A stretch of DNA of 64,000 bases, from contig NZ_JAKWJQ010000006.1 in assembly GCF_022761015.1 (NCBI RefSeq), forward strand, positions 124,001 to 188,000. Direction: 5' to 3'. The stretch is from Humibacter sp. RRB41. GTDB taxonomy: Bacteria; Actinomycetota; Actinomycetes; Actinomycetales; Microbacteriaceae. Under the pieces are notes generated by a model. It was not told where the DNA came from. It did no database searches and saw only the letters and a list, made by a program, of their open reading frames with translations. Below, piece after piece: positions 42,273-50,164 of this stretch. Both the position numbers and the translations under genes were made by a program. How positions within the stretch are numbered: the stretch's first letter is position 1; each line of letters opens with the position of its first letter.

Positions 42273-44831
42273 TCAGCCCCGAGCGTCGCGCTTCTGAGCA
42301 GCGAGGGCGCGTTCGACCGAGGCGAGCTCCTCCGTGACCAGACGACGCAGGGCGGCGGGCTCCTGGTTCGCGTCGAGCCACGCGCGGGTGGCGTCGGCGA
42401 GCCTCTGGTCGACCAGCGGGAACGGGTACATGCCCTCCACCAGGTACTCCGCGATCTTGTAGGTGCGGGATGCCCACACCGACTGGATCGCGTCGAAGTA
42501 CTTCGCGACATACGGCTCGAGAAGCGCGGTGTCGTGTGTGCGCTGGAACCCGATACCGGTCATCCGAACGATGGTGTTCGGCAGATCGTCGGAGTCGAAC
42601 ACGCTCGACCACGCTGCCGCCTTGCCTTCAGCGGTGGGGATGGCCGCGCGGGCCTGAGCCGCTGCCTGCGCTCCGTTGGCGGTGTTGTCCGCGGCGAGCG
42701 CCGCGTCGATCTCCGCCGTGCCGGCTCGTCCGCCGGCAACGAGCGAGCTGATCAGCTCCCACGCGAGGTCGGTGTCGATCGTGAGGTCGTCCAGAACGAT
42801 CGACCCGTCGCGCAGCCCGGCCACCTTTGCAAGCTGGTCGGGAGTCGAGGCGAGCGCGGCGAAGAACTTCACGAACTGGAACTGGGCATCGCTGCCGGGC
42901 GCCGCGTCGGAGGCGAGCTGCCAGAGGGCATCCGCCGCCTGGTCGCGCGTCGACTCACGGTGCTCGGGAGCGACGTACGAGCTCACGCTCAACACGAGTT
43001 GGTTCAGTGTTGTGCGCAGCGTCGTCGACTCGGTCTCGGAGCCGATGTTGCCGAGCACGAGGCGCACGTAGTCGCTCGCCGGAGTCTCGGCGTCGCGCGT
43101 GGCATCCCACGCCGAGCCCCATACCAGCGAACGCGCCAGAGGCGACTCGATGTCGGAGAGGTGCTCGATGGCGGACGCGAGCGACGCCTCGTCGAGACGG
43201 ATCTTCGCGTAGGCGAGATCGTCGTCGTTGATCAGCACGAGGTCGGGACGCTTCAGGCCCACCAGCTCGGCGACCTCGGTGCGCTCACCGTCGACGTCGA
43301 GCTCGATGCGCTGATCGCGCACCAAGCTCTGCTTGCCCTGTCCTGCGTCGCGAAGGTTGTACAGCCCGATCGCGAGACGATGCGGACGCAGCGTCGGATA
43401 ATCGGCCTTCGCGCTCTGCAGCACGGCGAACCCGGTGATGGTGCCGTCTGCATCCACCGCGATGTCGGGGCGCAACGTGTTCACGCCGGCGGTCTCGAGC
43501 CAGAGCTTCGACCACGAGGTGAGGTCGCGACCGCTGGTCGCTTCGAGCTCCACGAGCAGGTCGCGCAGTTCGGTGTTGGAGTGCGCATGCTTCTTGAAGT
43601 ACTGCGAAACCCCGGCCAGGAAGTCGTCCTGACCGACCCAGGCGACCAGCTGCTTGAGAACGGACGCGCCCTTGGCGTAGGTGATGCCGTCGAAGTTGAC
43701 CTGCACGTCCTCGAGGTCGTTGATCGTGGCGACGATCGGATGCGTCGACGGCAGCTGGTCCTGCCGGTACGCCCAGCTCTTCTCCATCGCAGAGAAGGTC
43801 GTCCACGCCTCGTTCCACTCGGTCGCCTCAGCGGTCGCGAGCGTCGACGCGTATTCCGCGAACGACTCGTTCAGCCACAGGTCGTTCCACCACTTCATGG
43901 TCACGAGGTCGCCGAACCACATGTGCGCCAGCTCGTGCAGGATCGTGACGACCCGGCGCTCCTTGATGGCGTCGGTCACCTTGGAGCGGAACACGTACGT
44001 CTCGGTGAACGTGATCGCCCCGGCGTTCTCCATCGCACCGGCGTTGAACTCCGGCACGAACAGCTGGTCGTACTTCGCGAACGGGTACGGTACATCGAAA
44101 CGCTCTTCGTAGAACGCGAAGCCTTCCCGCGTCTTGTCGAAGATGTAGTCGGCATCCATGTACTCGGCCAGCGATGCGCGGGCGTAGACACCCAGGGGAA
44201 TCGTGCGTCCGTCGCTGCTGGTCAGCTCCGAGTGCCAGCTCTTGTAGGGGCCGGCGATGAGGGCGGTGATGTACGAGGAGATCACAGGCGTGGTCTCGAA
44301 CACCGTGGTCTTGATCGGCCCTGCGGCCTCGACCGATGCGACGGGGGAGTTGCTGACGACGGCCCACTCGTGCGGCGTCGTCACCGTGAACGTGAACTCG
44401 GCCTTCAGGTCAGGCTGCTCGAACACCGGGTACACGCGGCGCGAATCCGGCACCTCGAACTGCGAGTAGAGATACACCTCGCCGTCGACCGGATCGACGA
44501 AGCGGTGCAGACCTTCTCCCGTGTTCGTGTACCGCATGTTCGCGACGACGGTCAGCACGTTCTCCTCGTCGAGATCGTCGAGCTGGATGCGCACGCCGTC
44601 GCTGACCTTCGCCACATCGAGCGACGTGCCGTTGAGCATCACCGAGAGAACCTCTGCGGTGATGGCGTCGATGAACGTCGACGCACCCTTTTTCGCGGCG
44701 AACCGCACGGTGGTGGAACTGAGGAACGTCTCATCGCCGGTCGTCAGATTCAGTACGACGTCGTAGCTGTGGGTGTCGACGATGGCGCGGCGCTCCGCCG
44801 CTTCGATGCGCGTGAGGTTCTCTCCTGGCAC
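42273..44831 (-). CDS. pepN: Aminopeptidase N (M1 metallopeptidase)
   Basis: 852 residues. The substrate-recognition GAMEN motif occurs near residue 265 and the zinc site HELAH at about 295, followed by WLNESFAEYAS with the third ligand Glu. The N-terminal beta-domain and long helical C-terminal domain complete a standard M1 enzyme. It removes N-terminal residues from peptides produced by Clp and other proteases in the cytoplasm. The GTG start at 44831 has AGGAGAG upstream. The tandem-repeat/hairpin element follows its stop. Confidence 0.96.
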   Translation of the reverse strand: MPGENLTRIEAAERRAIVDTHSYDVVLNLTTGDETFLSSTTVRFAAKKGASTFIDAITAEVLSVMLNGTSLDVAKVSDGVRIQLDDLDEENVLTVVANMRYTNTGEGLHRFVDPVDGEVYLYSQFEVPDSRRVYPVFEQPDLKAEFTFTVTTPHEWAVVSNSPVASVEAAGPIKTTVFETTPVISSYITALIAGPYKSWHSELTSSDGRTIPLGVYARASLAEYMDADYIFDKTREGFAFYEERFDVPYPFAKYDQLFVPEFNAGAMENAGAITFTETYVFRSKVTDAIKERRVVTILHELAHMWFGDLVTMKWWNDLWLNESFAEYASTLATAEATEWNEAWTTFSAMEKSWAYRQDQLPSTHPIVATINDLEDVQVNFDGITYAKGASVLKQLVAWVGQDDFLAGVSQYFKKHAHSNTELRDLLVELEATSGRDLTSWSKLWLETAGVNTLRPDIAVDADGTITGFAVLQSAKADYPTLRPHRLAIGLYNLRDAGQGKQSLVRDQRIELDVDGERTEVAELVGLKRPDLVLINDDDLAYAKIRLDEASLASAIEHLSDIESPLARSLVWGSAWDATRDAETPASDYVRLVLGNIGSETESTTLRTTLNQLVLSVSSYVAPEHRESTRDQAADALWQLASDAAPGSDAQFQFVKFFAALASTPDQLAKVAGLRDGSIVLDDLTIDTDLAWELISSLVAGGRAGTAEIDAALAADNTANGAQAAAQARAAIPTAEGKAAAWSSVFDSDDLPNTIVRMTGIGFQRTHDTALLEPYVAKYFDAIQSVWASRTYKIAEYLVEGMYPFPLVDQRLADATRAWLDANQEPAALRRLVTEELASVERALAAQKRDARG

Positions 44832-44954
44832 GTGGCTCTCCTAAAGTCTCGTTTCGGCGCCGTGTCGTGTACGGCATCCGACCGACAAGCCTACGACGTG
44901 CGTGCATTCGAGCGCCCTGGCCGGCGAAACGGCGCCGTGTCGGGGCTCAGTCGC

Positions 44955-44960
44955 TTAGAT
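44955..44960 (+). promoter_or_regulatory. -10 box TTAGAT for the DsbA-like gene
   Basis: Seven bases before ATG 44968, preferred over ATG 44959, which would lie inside the box. Confidence 0.5.
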
Positions 44961-44967
44961 GGATGCC

Positions 44968-45567
44968 ATGACCGACGTTGACTTCTGGTTCGACCCCTCG
45001 TGCCCCTGGGCCTGGATGACCTCACGCTGGGTCGACGAGGTGGCCCCGCACCGCGACCTCAATGTGACCTGGCACATCATGAGCCTCTACGTGCTCAATG
45101 AAGACAAAGACGTGTCGGATGCCTACCGCGCGATGCTCCCGCGCACCCTCCGCTACGCGCGCCTGGTCACAGCCGTGGGGGAGCTGGAGGGCCAGGATGC
45201 CGTCAAGCCGCTCTACGACGCGCTCGGCACCCGCATCCACCCCGGCCACCGCAAGGATGCCGACGCCGTGATCGCTGAGGCGCTCGCCGAAGTCGGGCTG
45301 CCGGCCGAATATGCGCGGTACGCGGACTCCGACGAGTACGACACCCAGCTGCGCGCGAGCCATGCGGACGGCATCGACCGCGTCGGTCAGGAGGTGGGAA
45401 CTCCTGTCGTGGCAGTGAACGGATCCGCCTTCTTCGGTCCTGTCATCTCGCCGACGCCGCGCGGCGAGCAGGCGCTCACGCTCTGGGACGGCGTCGTCGC
45501 CGCGGCCTCGTACGACGGCTTCTTCGAGCTGAAGCGCACCCGCACCCGCGAGCCCATCTTCGACTGA
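44968..45567 (+). CDS. DsbA-like mycothiol-system oxidoreductase (Rv2466c family)
   Basis: 199 residues. Closely matches the thioredoxin-fold family of M. tuberculosis Rv2466c throughout (FWFDPSCPWAW, WHIMSLYVLNED, VGTPVVAVNG, FFELKRTRT near the C terminus). Rv2466c is a mycothiol-dependent reductase with a CPWC motif; here the second Cys is Ala (CPWA, residues 12-15), so only a mixed disulfide with mycothiol is possible at that site. It occurs alone behind its own leaderless promoter. Confidence 0.87.
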   Translation: MTDVDFWFDPSCPWAWMTSRWVDEVAPHRDLNVTWHIMSLYVLNEDKDVSDAYRAMLPRTLRYARLVTAVGELEGQDAVKPLYDALGTRIHPGHRKDADAVIAEALAEVGLPAEYARYADSDEYDTQLRASHADGIDRVGQEVGTPVVAVNGSAFFGPVISPTPRGEQALTLWDGVVAAASYDGFFELKRTRTREPIFD

Positions 45568-45576
45568 CGGCCTCTC

Positions 45577-45582
45577 TAAACT
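45577..45582 (+). promoter_or_regulatory. -10 box TAAACT for rpiB
   Basis: Seven bases before ATG 45590. Confidence 0.6.
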
Positions 45583-45589
45583 TGGTGTC

Positions 45590-46078
45590 ATGCGCATCCA
45601 CATCGGCACCGACCACGCCGGGCTCGAGTTCTCCGAAACCCTGCAGCAGCATCTGCGCGAGGCCGGCCACGAGGTGATCGATCACGGGCCCAGCTCGTAC
45701 GACCCGCTCGACGATTATCCGGCGTTCTGCATCAACGCGGCCAAGGGCATCATCGCGGATCAGGAGGCGGGCGTCACGGCCCTCGGCGTGGTGTTCGGCG
45801 GTTCGGGCAACGGCGAGCAGATCGCGGCGAACAAGGTCGCGGGCATCCGTGCCGCCCTGGTCTGGAACGAGAGCACCGCACTGCTGGCACGCCAGCACAA
45901 CGACGCCAACGTGATCGCGATCGGCGCAAGGCAGCACACGGTCGACGAGGCCATCGCCTTCATCGACACGTTCATCGCCGAGCCCTTCTCCTTCGAGGAG
46001 CGCCACGTTCGCCGCATCGCTCAGCTGGCGGAGTTCGAGGCGTCCGGTGACATCGCAGGCAAGAACGTCGACCGGTAG
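45590..46078 (+). CDS. rpiB: Ribose-5-phosphate isomerase B
   Basis: 162 residues, the actinobacterial RpiB length. HIGTDHAGLEFSE near the N terminus carries the phosphate-binding Asp/His and GGSGNGEQIAANK near residue 68 replaces the E. coli catalytic Cys with the Glu-type active site used in mycobacterial RpiB. It interconverts ribose-5-phosphate and ribulose-5-phosphate in the pentose phosphate pathway. The nei-like gene begins four bases after its stop, making a small operon. Confidence 0.95.
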   Translation: MRIHIGTDHAGLEFSETLQQHLREAGHEVIDHGPSSYDPLDDYPAFCINAAKGIIADQEAGVTALGVVFGGSGNGEQIAANKVAGIRAALVWNESTALLARQHNDANVIAIGARQHTVDEAIAFIDTFIAEPFSFEERHVRRIAQLAEFEASGDIAGKNVDR

Positions 46079-46082
46079 CCGC

Positions 46083-47057
46083 ATGCCAGAAGGTCATTCC
46101 GTACACCGCATAGCTCTGCAGTTCCGTCGCAATTTCGTCGGCCAACGCGTCGCGGCGAGCTCCCCGCAGGGACGGTTCACCGCCGGTGCGAAGCTGATCG
46201 ACGGCCGGCGAATGACGGATGCCCGCGCCGTCGGCAAGCAGATGTTCCTCGAGTTCGAGAACGGCCTCTGGTTGCGCGTGCACCTCGGCATCTATGGCGC
46301 ATGGGACTTCGCCGGCGAGATCACCGTGGATGACACGATCCGTTCCGCCGGCGGTCGCATGGGCCAGACGAACCAGCACGGAACGCTCCTGGACTCGCGG
46401 GGTGAGGACTCGCTCGCGAGCATGGGAGCACCGCGGCGGGCACGCTTGCGCATGTCGGAGTCTGAAAAGGAGGACGACTCCACGTTCGTCTTTCCGACGG
46501 AGCCGGTCGGCGCCGTGCGCGTGCGCCTGCTCACCGACACCGCCGTCGCCGACCTGCGCGGACCAACCGCCTGCGAGGTCATCGACGAAGCGCGTGCCGC
46601 GGAGATCATCGGTGGTCTCGGACCGGACCCGCTCGTCGATGACGGCCCCGAAGTCGAAGACGCCGTTGCCCGCACCATCACGTCGAAGCAGACGCCCATC
46701 GGTCAACTGCTGATGGATCAGTCCGTCGTGAGCGGCATCGGCAACGTCTATCGTGCCGAGTTGCTTTATCGGGCACGCCTGAACCCGCACACGCCGGGAA
46801 AGAAGGTGCCGTTCGACACGGCACGCGCTCTGTGGCGCGACTGGTCGCACCTGCTCGACGTCGGTGTTCGCACAGGCCAGATGATGACCATGGATGATCT
46901 GACTCCCGAGCAGTGGGCGCAGGCCATGGCCGGCCGCGAGGATCGGCACTGGGTCTACAAACGTGAAGGTCTCCCTTGCCGGGTCTGCGGAACGCACATC
47001 GTGATGGAGATGATGGCCTCCCGCAAGCTGTACTGGTGCCCGAAGTGCCAAGCGTGA
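46083..47057 (+). CDS. nei: Fpg/Nei-family DNA glycosylase
   Basis: 324 residues. After Met removal, Pro2 and Glu3 of PEGHS are the catalytic pair of a bifunctional glycosylase/AP lyase; LDQSVVSGIGNVYRAELL is the DNA-binding H2TH region and the C-terminal zinc finger CRVCGTHIVME...WCPKC binds DNA. The PEGHS rather than PELPE start puts it in the Nei (endonuclease VIII) branch, removing oxidised pyrimidines. Start ATG 46083 is four bases behind rpiB. Confidence 0.93.
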   Translation: MPEGHSVHRIALQFRRNFVGQRVAASSPQGRFTAGAKLIDGRRMTDARAVGKQMFLEFENGLWLRVHLGIYGAWDFAGEITVDDTIRSAGGRMGQTNQHGTLLDSRGEDSLASMGAPRRARLRMSESEKEDDSTFVFPTEPVGAVRVRLLTDTAVADLRGPTACEVIDEARAAEIIGGLGPDPLVDDGPEVEDAVARTITSKQTPIGQLLMDQSVVSGIGNVYRAELLYRARLNPHTPGKKVPFDTARALWRDWSHLLDVGVRTGQMMTMDDLTPEQWAQAMAGREDRHWVYKREGLPCRVCGTHIVMEMMASRKLYWCPKCQA

Positions 47058-47082
47058 TGCGAGAAGAGAGCAGAGAACAGCG

Positions 47083-47742
47083 ATGAGGCAGAACCCGAGC
47101 TTCACCCTCGCAGACACCGAGGAGATCAAGCGGCTGATCAGAGAGAACCCGTGGGCGATCCTGGTGAGCCAGACGGATGCCGGGCCCGTGGCATCCCATT
47201 ACCCGGTCGTGCTCGACGAGTCGCGCGACGACATCTCGATCGTGACGCACGTCGGCCGCCCCGACGAGCAGCTGCACGAACTCGGCGAGCATGAACTGCT
47301 GGTCATCATCCAGGGGCCGCACGGTTACATCTCGCCCGGCTGGTACGACGAGAAGCCCGCCGTCCCCACCTGGAACTTCATGGCGGCACACCTCACCGGC
47401 GTTCCAGAGATTCTCTCCGACGAAGAGAACTGGCAGGTGCTCGGTCGTCTCGTCGACCATTTCGAAGACCGGATGCCCGCTCCCCGCCGCATGGCAGGCA
47501 CATCCGAGAATGAGGCGTATGCCGCACGCATCGTGAGCGGGACGGTCGGGATGCGGCTCACACCGACCCGCATCGTCGCGAAGAACAAGATGAGTCAGAA
47601 CCGCGACGTCGAGACCGTGCAGACGATCATCACGCAACTCGAGGGCGAAGGACCCTACGCGGATGCCCGGCTCGCCGCCGAAATGCGCCGCACGCACAAG
47701 AGGCTCCTCCGCCCGCTCCCGCCTGAGTCCACAGCTCCCTGA
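47083..47742 (+). CDS. paiB: PaiB-family FMN-binding protein
   Basis: 219 residues. The N-terminal MRQNPSFTLADTEEI and SHYPVVLDE, and PTWNFMAAHLTG near residue 103, match PaiB proteins, named in Bacillus as a negative regulator of degradative enzymes and sporulation; structurally they are split-barrel FMN-binding proteins. The substrate or regulatory target is unknown. It lies 25 bases after the nei gene and ends at a bidirectional hairpin (47787-47824). Confidence 0.88.
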   Translation: MRQNPSFTLADTEEIKRLIRENPWAILVSQTDAGPVASHYPVVLDESRDDISIVTHVGRPDEQLHELGEHELLVIIQGPHGYISPGWYDEKPAVPTWNFMAAHLTGVPEILSDEENWQVLGRLVDHFEDRMPAPRRMAGTSENEAYAARIVSGTVGMRLTPTRIVAKNKMSQNRDVETVQTIITQLEGEGPYADARLAAEMRRTHKRLLRPLPPESTAP

Positions 47743-47786
47743 GCGACCGAAGCGAGTCGAAGGGCCCTTCACCCGCTCAGGAACAT

Positions 47787-47824
47787 CGAAGGAGCCGCCA
47801 CCCTGTCGGGCAGCGGCTCCTTCG
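47787..47824. terminator. 12-bp hairpin between convergent paiB and dps
   Basis: CGAAGGAGCCGC / GCGGCTCCTTCG, 14-base loop. It sits between the two converging genes and may serve both. Confidence 0.65.
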
Positions 47825-47840
47825 TGATCCGGGACGAGAG

Positions 47841-48326
47841 TTACTTCGCGATGTGCGCGAACAACAGCCAGCGGTCCTTGTCGAGGCCGCGCGCGATCTC
47901 GATCGCGACATCCTGACTGCTCTGGTCGATCTCGTCGAGCTCGCGCACAGCGGTGTTCACCGCATCCAGTGCGACGTCGATCTGGCCGATGAACTCGGCG
48001 ATCGACTTGTCGGACTGCACGAACCCGTCGCTCAGCGCGGTTGCCGTCGTGTTGGCGGCGACCGTGGCGATGCGAGCGTCGATCGGCAGGCCGAGGGCGA
48101 CGATCCGCTCTGCTGCGGTGTCCGCCCAGTCCTGCACGTGCTCGACGACCGTGTCGAGGAGCTCGTGCACGCCGATGAAGTTCGCCCCGCGCAGGTTCCA
48201 GTGCGCCTGCTTGCCGTTGACGACGAGCGCCTCGAGTTCGATGACGACCGGGGTGAGGAACTGCGCGGTGCCTGCTGCGACATCCGGATTGGTGGTGGCC
48301 TTGGGAATGGTCACGGTGGTGGTCAT
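47841..48326 (-). CDS. dps: Dps-type ferritin-like DNA-protection protein
   Basis: 161 residues. The ferroxidase motif HWNLRGANFIGVHELLD at residues 42-58 provides His42, His54 and Asp58, with acidic residues from the second subunit (WADTAAERI). Dps dodecamers oxidise Fe(II) with peroxide, store iron and may bind DNA, protecting against oxidative damage. The start ATG 48326 is preceded by GAAGGGA. Upstream lies TTGCGG-N16-TAGCGT (48388-48361), a plausible promoter. Confidence 0.92.
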   Translation of the reverse strand: MTTTVTIPKATTNPDVAAGTAQFLTPVVIELEALVVNGKQAHWNLRGANFIGVHELLDTVVEHVQDWADTAAERIVALGLPIDARIATVAANTTATALSDGFVQSDKSIAEFIGQIDVALDAVNTAVRELDEIDQSSQDVAIEIARGLDKDRWLLFAHIAK

Positions 48327-48360
48327 GGAAAGTGTCCCTTCGCTCGTCTGTCTGCGTTCA

Positions 48361-48388
48361 ACGCTACGCGGCCACAGGCATTCCGCAA
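48361..48388 (-). promoter_or_regulatory. Promoter for dps, TTGCGG-N16-TAGCGT
   Basis: -35 TTGCGG at 48388-48383 and -10 TAGCGT at 48366-48361, giving a leader of about 30 bases. Confidence 0.45.
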
Positions 48389-48427
48389 GCAAGCGAAGGC
48401 TGGGCTAACTTGCGCCCGGATCAGGGA

Positions 48428-49015
48428 TTACTTGCCGGCGGCGAGTGCGTTCACGATCAGGAGGATGTTGCCGATGAGTGCAAGCGCACCGCTGATGATC
48501 GAGATCCACGCGACGATTCTGGTTCCTGTGTAGAGCCCGCTGCCGTATCCGCGCACGCGCACCAGGGCCCAGATGCTGATACCCATGCCGAAGAGCGAGA
48601 GCGGCGTGAGCAGCCACCACACCCATCCCGTCAGAGAAAGGATCAGGCCGATGATGGCAATGATGAACGAGCGCTGCTTGCGCGTCGCCTCCTGCTCTGG
48701 CGTGTATCTCTTGCCCTTCGCGGCGTCGTCGCCCCACGCCGACACCGTCGGCGCGGCGGTTGCCGATCGTTGCCCGTACTGCGGCGTCGAGGTCGCGCTG
48801 GTCGAGGGTCGATGCTCGGTGGCTGCCCGGCGGCGGCGGTCATCCATCAGGGTCGTGCGCGCTTCGACGAGCGCCTGCACCTCGGGGTCCTGGTTACCGG
48901 GCTGCGTCGTGTCAGCGCCTGCCGCCTGCACCTTCTTGGAGTAGGTGGCGAGAATCTCGCTGACCTCGGCATTCTTGTCGACCCCGAGGATCGTGGCGGC
49001 TTCGTCTGGTGTCAT
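48428..49015 (-). CDS. Membrane protein with J-domain-like N terminus
   Basis: 195 residues. The first 70 residues (TPDEAATILGVDKNAEVSEILATYSKKVQ) resemble a divergent J domain without an HPD motif, so chaperone recruitment is unlikely. A Ser/Thr-rich linker and two to three membrane helices (SFIIAIIGLILSLTGWVWWLL; TRIVAWISIISGALALIGNI) follow. Probably an inner-membrane protein of unknown role. Confidence 0.65.
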   Translation of the reverse strand: MTPDEAATILGVDKNAEVSEILATYSKKVQAAGADTTQPGNQDPEVQALVEARTTLMDDRRRRAATEHRPSTSATSTPQYGQRSATAAPTVSAWGDDAAKGKRYTPEQEATRKQRSFIIAIIGLILSLTGWVWWLLTPLSLFGMGISIWALVRVRGYGSGLYTGTRIVAWISIISGALALIGNILLIVNALAAGK

Positions 49016-49142
49016 CGTCGAGGACCTCTTCTTGTGCGGCTACCGCCGTCGCGGAACGTTGAATCTCGCCGTGCACGGCGAACCGATCGGCGTTCGGTAT
49101 CGATTGTCCCAAAAAACGAGAGCACTCACTGCACGGCCCGAT

Positions 49143-49658
49143 TCACTGCAAGGTGAGGTCGTCGTCCTGGCCGGACACCCTGTAGTCGCTCGGCTTCGTG
49201 TGTGTGGTGACGACGTTGTGATCGCCTTGGATCATCACGGCGCCCAACGCGGGGGCTGTGACCGAGTTGTTCTGTCCCGTGACCTTCACCGAGCCGATGG
49301 ATTGCGCGCCCAGCGCGATTCCGTTGCCCTTGAGCACGACCGAGCCGATGCGACTCGCCAGTGTCACGCTGTCCGACTCGCCTTCGACGTCGAGCGAGAC
49401 CGCCCGATCGATGCGCACTGTGTTGCCGTTTCCCTTGACCACGACGGTGCCGCAGTCCCCGGTGATCGCATGCGTGTGGGATGCCCCGTCGATCTCGATC
49501 GATTCGCCGGCGCTGCAATGATGCGCGCCTCCCGTCGAGTACTTGGTCGCATCGTCGGAGGGTGCCGTCGTACTGGAACACGCAGCGAGGGCCACGAGCG
49601 CAGCACCCGAGACCACTATCGTCACGGCGCGGAGGGCTGCATGCAGTCGCGTCGGCAT
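49143..49658 (-). CDS. DUF3060 lipoprotein
   Basis: 171 residues. Lipobox LAAC with Cys27 after a hydrophobic signal; the mature part repeats a beta-strand motif of the type GDCGTVVVKGNGNTVRID, SVVLKGNG, SVKVTGQNNSV, VMIQGDHNVV, the pattern of DUF3060 proteins that form a short right-handed beta solenoid. Its function is unknown, but it is a secreted, membrane-anchored cell-surface protein. A CAGTAT box six bases before ATG 49658 suggests leaderless transcription. Confidence 0.85.
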   Translation of the reverse strand: MPTRLHAALRAVTIVVSGAALVALAACSSTTAPSDDATKYSTGGAHHCSAGESIEIDGASHTHAITGDCGTVVVKGNGNTVRIDRAVSLDVEGESDSVTLASRIGSVVLKGNGIALGAQSIGSVKVTGQNNSVTAPALGAVMIQGDHNVVTTHTKPSDYRVSGQDDDLTLQ

Positions 49659-49763
49659 CCGCCCATACTGGCAGACGAGCGTATTGATTCCGCAAGCCTT
49701 GACTTTCGTCGCCAGACGGTGCAGTCGACAGGCGAATGAGTGCTGCGGCCTCGCAGACGAAAA

Positions 49764-49800
49764 GCTCCGAATCCCTGCCGTGACGGGCGATATTCGGAGC
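49764..49800 (-). terminator. Intrinsic terminator downstream of tRNA-Gly
   Basis: Arms GCTCCGAAT (49764-49772) and ATTCGGAGC (49792-49800). Read on the minus strand the stem is followed by TTTTCGTC, so this is a Rho-independent terminator placed just after the CCA end of tRNA-Gly. The arm sequence shares CTCCGAAT with the repeat at 2440-2517. Confidence 0.75.
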
Positions 49801-49801
49801 G

Positions 49802-49875
49802 TGGAGGGGATGACGGGAATCGAACCCGCACCATCAGTTTGGAAGACTGAGGCTCTACCATTGAGCTACATCCCC
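49802..49875 (-). tRNA. tRNA-Gly (TCC anticodon)
   Basis: Minus strand GGGGATG/CATCCCC acceptor, D arm GCTCAATGGTAGAGC, anticodon loop with TCC (GTCTTCCAAAC), T arm GCGGGTTCGATTCCCGT, encoded CCA at 49804-49802. A TACACT box at 49904-49899 lies upstream. Confidence 0.96.
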
Positions 49876-49898
49876 GGCCGGCCGTGGGCCGCTGTGCA

Positions 49899-49904
49899 AG
49901 TGTA
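49899..49904 (-). promoter_or_regulatory. -10 box TACACT for tRNA-Gly
   Basis: About 24 bases before the tRNA 5' end, consistent with a short precursor. Confidence 0.5.
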
Positions 49905-49960
49905 ATGCATGCTGGGCGCGGGGCCGGAACGGGCGGGCACGGGCATCCGTTTTCGTTCGC

Positions 49961-49966
49961 TAGACT
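49961..49966 (+). promoter_or_regulatory. -10 box TAGACT upstream of tRNA-Pro and tig
   Basis: Matches the commonest -10 hexamer of this window; transcript would begin near 49973 and could read through the tRNA into tig. Confidence 0.5.
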
Positions 49967-50041
49967 GTTCCAGGTCATTCGGCTTGCCATGCGCCCCGGC
50001 GTGTGCTCGGCTGGTCGGACCTCTGCGGGTCCACCACGATC

Positions 50042-50115
50042 CGGGGCGTAGCTCAGCTTGGTAGAGCGCCCGCTTTGGGAGCGGGAGGCCGCAGGTTCGA
50101 ATCCTGTCGCCCCGA
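50042..50115 (+). tRNA. tRNA-Pro (TGG anticodon)
   Basis: Acceptor CGGGGCG/CGCCCCG, D arm GCTCAGCTTGGTAGAGC, anticodon stem CCCGC/GCGGG with loop TTTGGGA, T loop TTCGAAT. The CCA end is not encoded. The trigger factor gene begins 50 bases downstream. Confidence 0.96.
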
Positions 50116-50164
50116 CAAGGTCGACTCCGAGCGAACCACTTTCAATAATCAGGAGATCTCCCAC

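Noticed and set aside
42216-44981. A 921-codon open frame on the plus strand opposite pepN
   Set aside because: It is the antisense of a clear M1 aminopeptidase with all motifs; long open antisense frames are normal in high-GC DNA.
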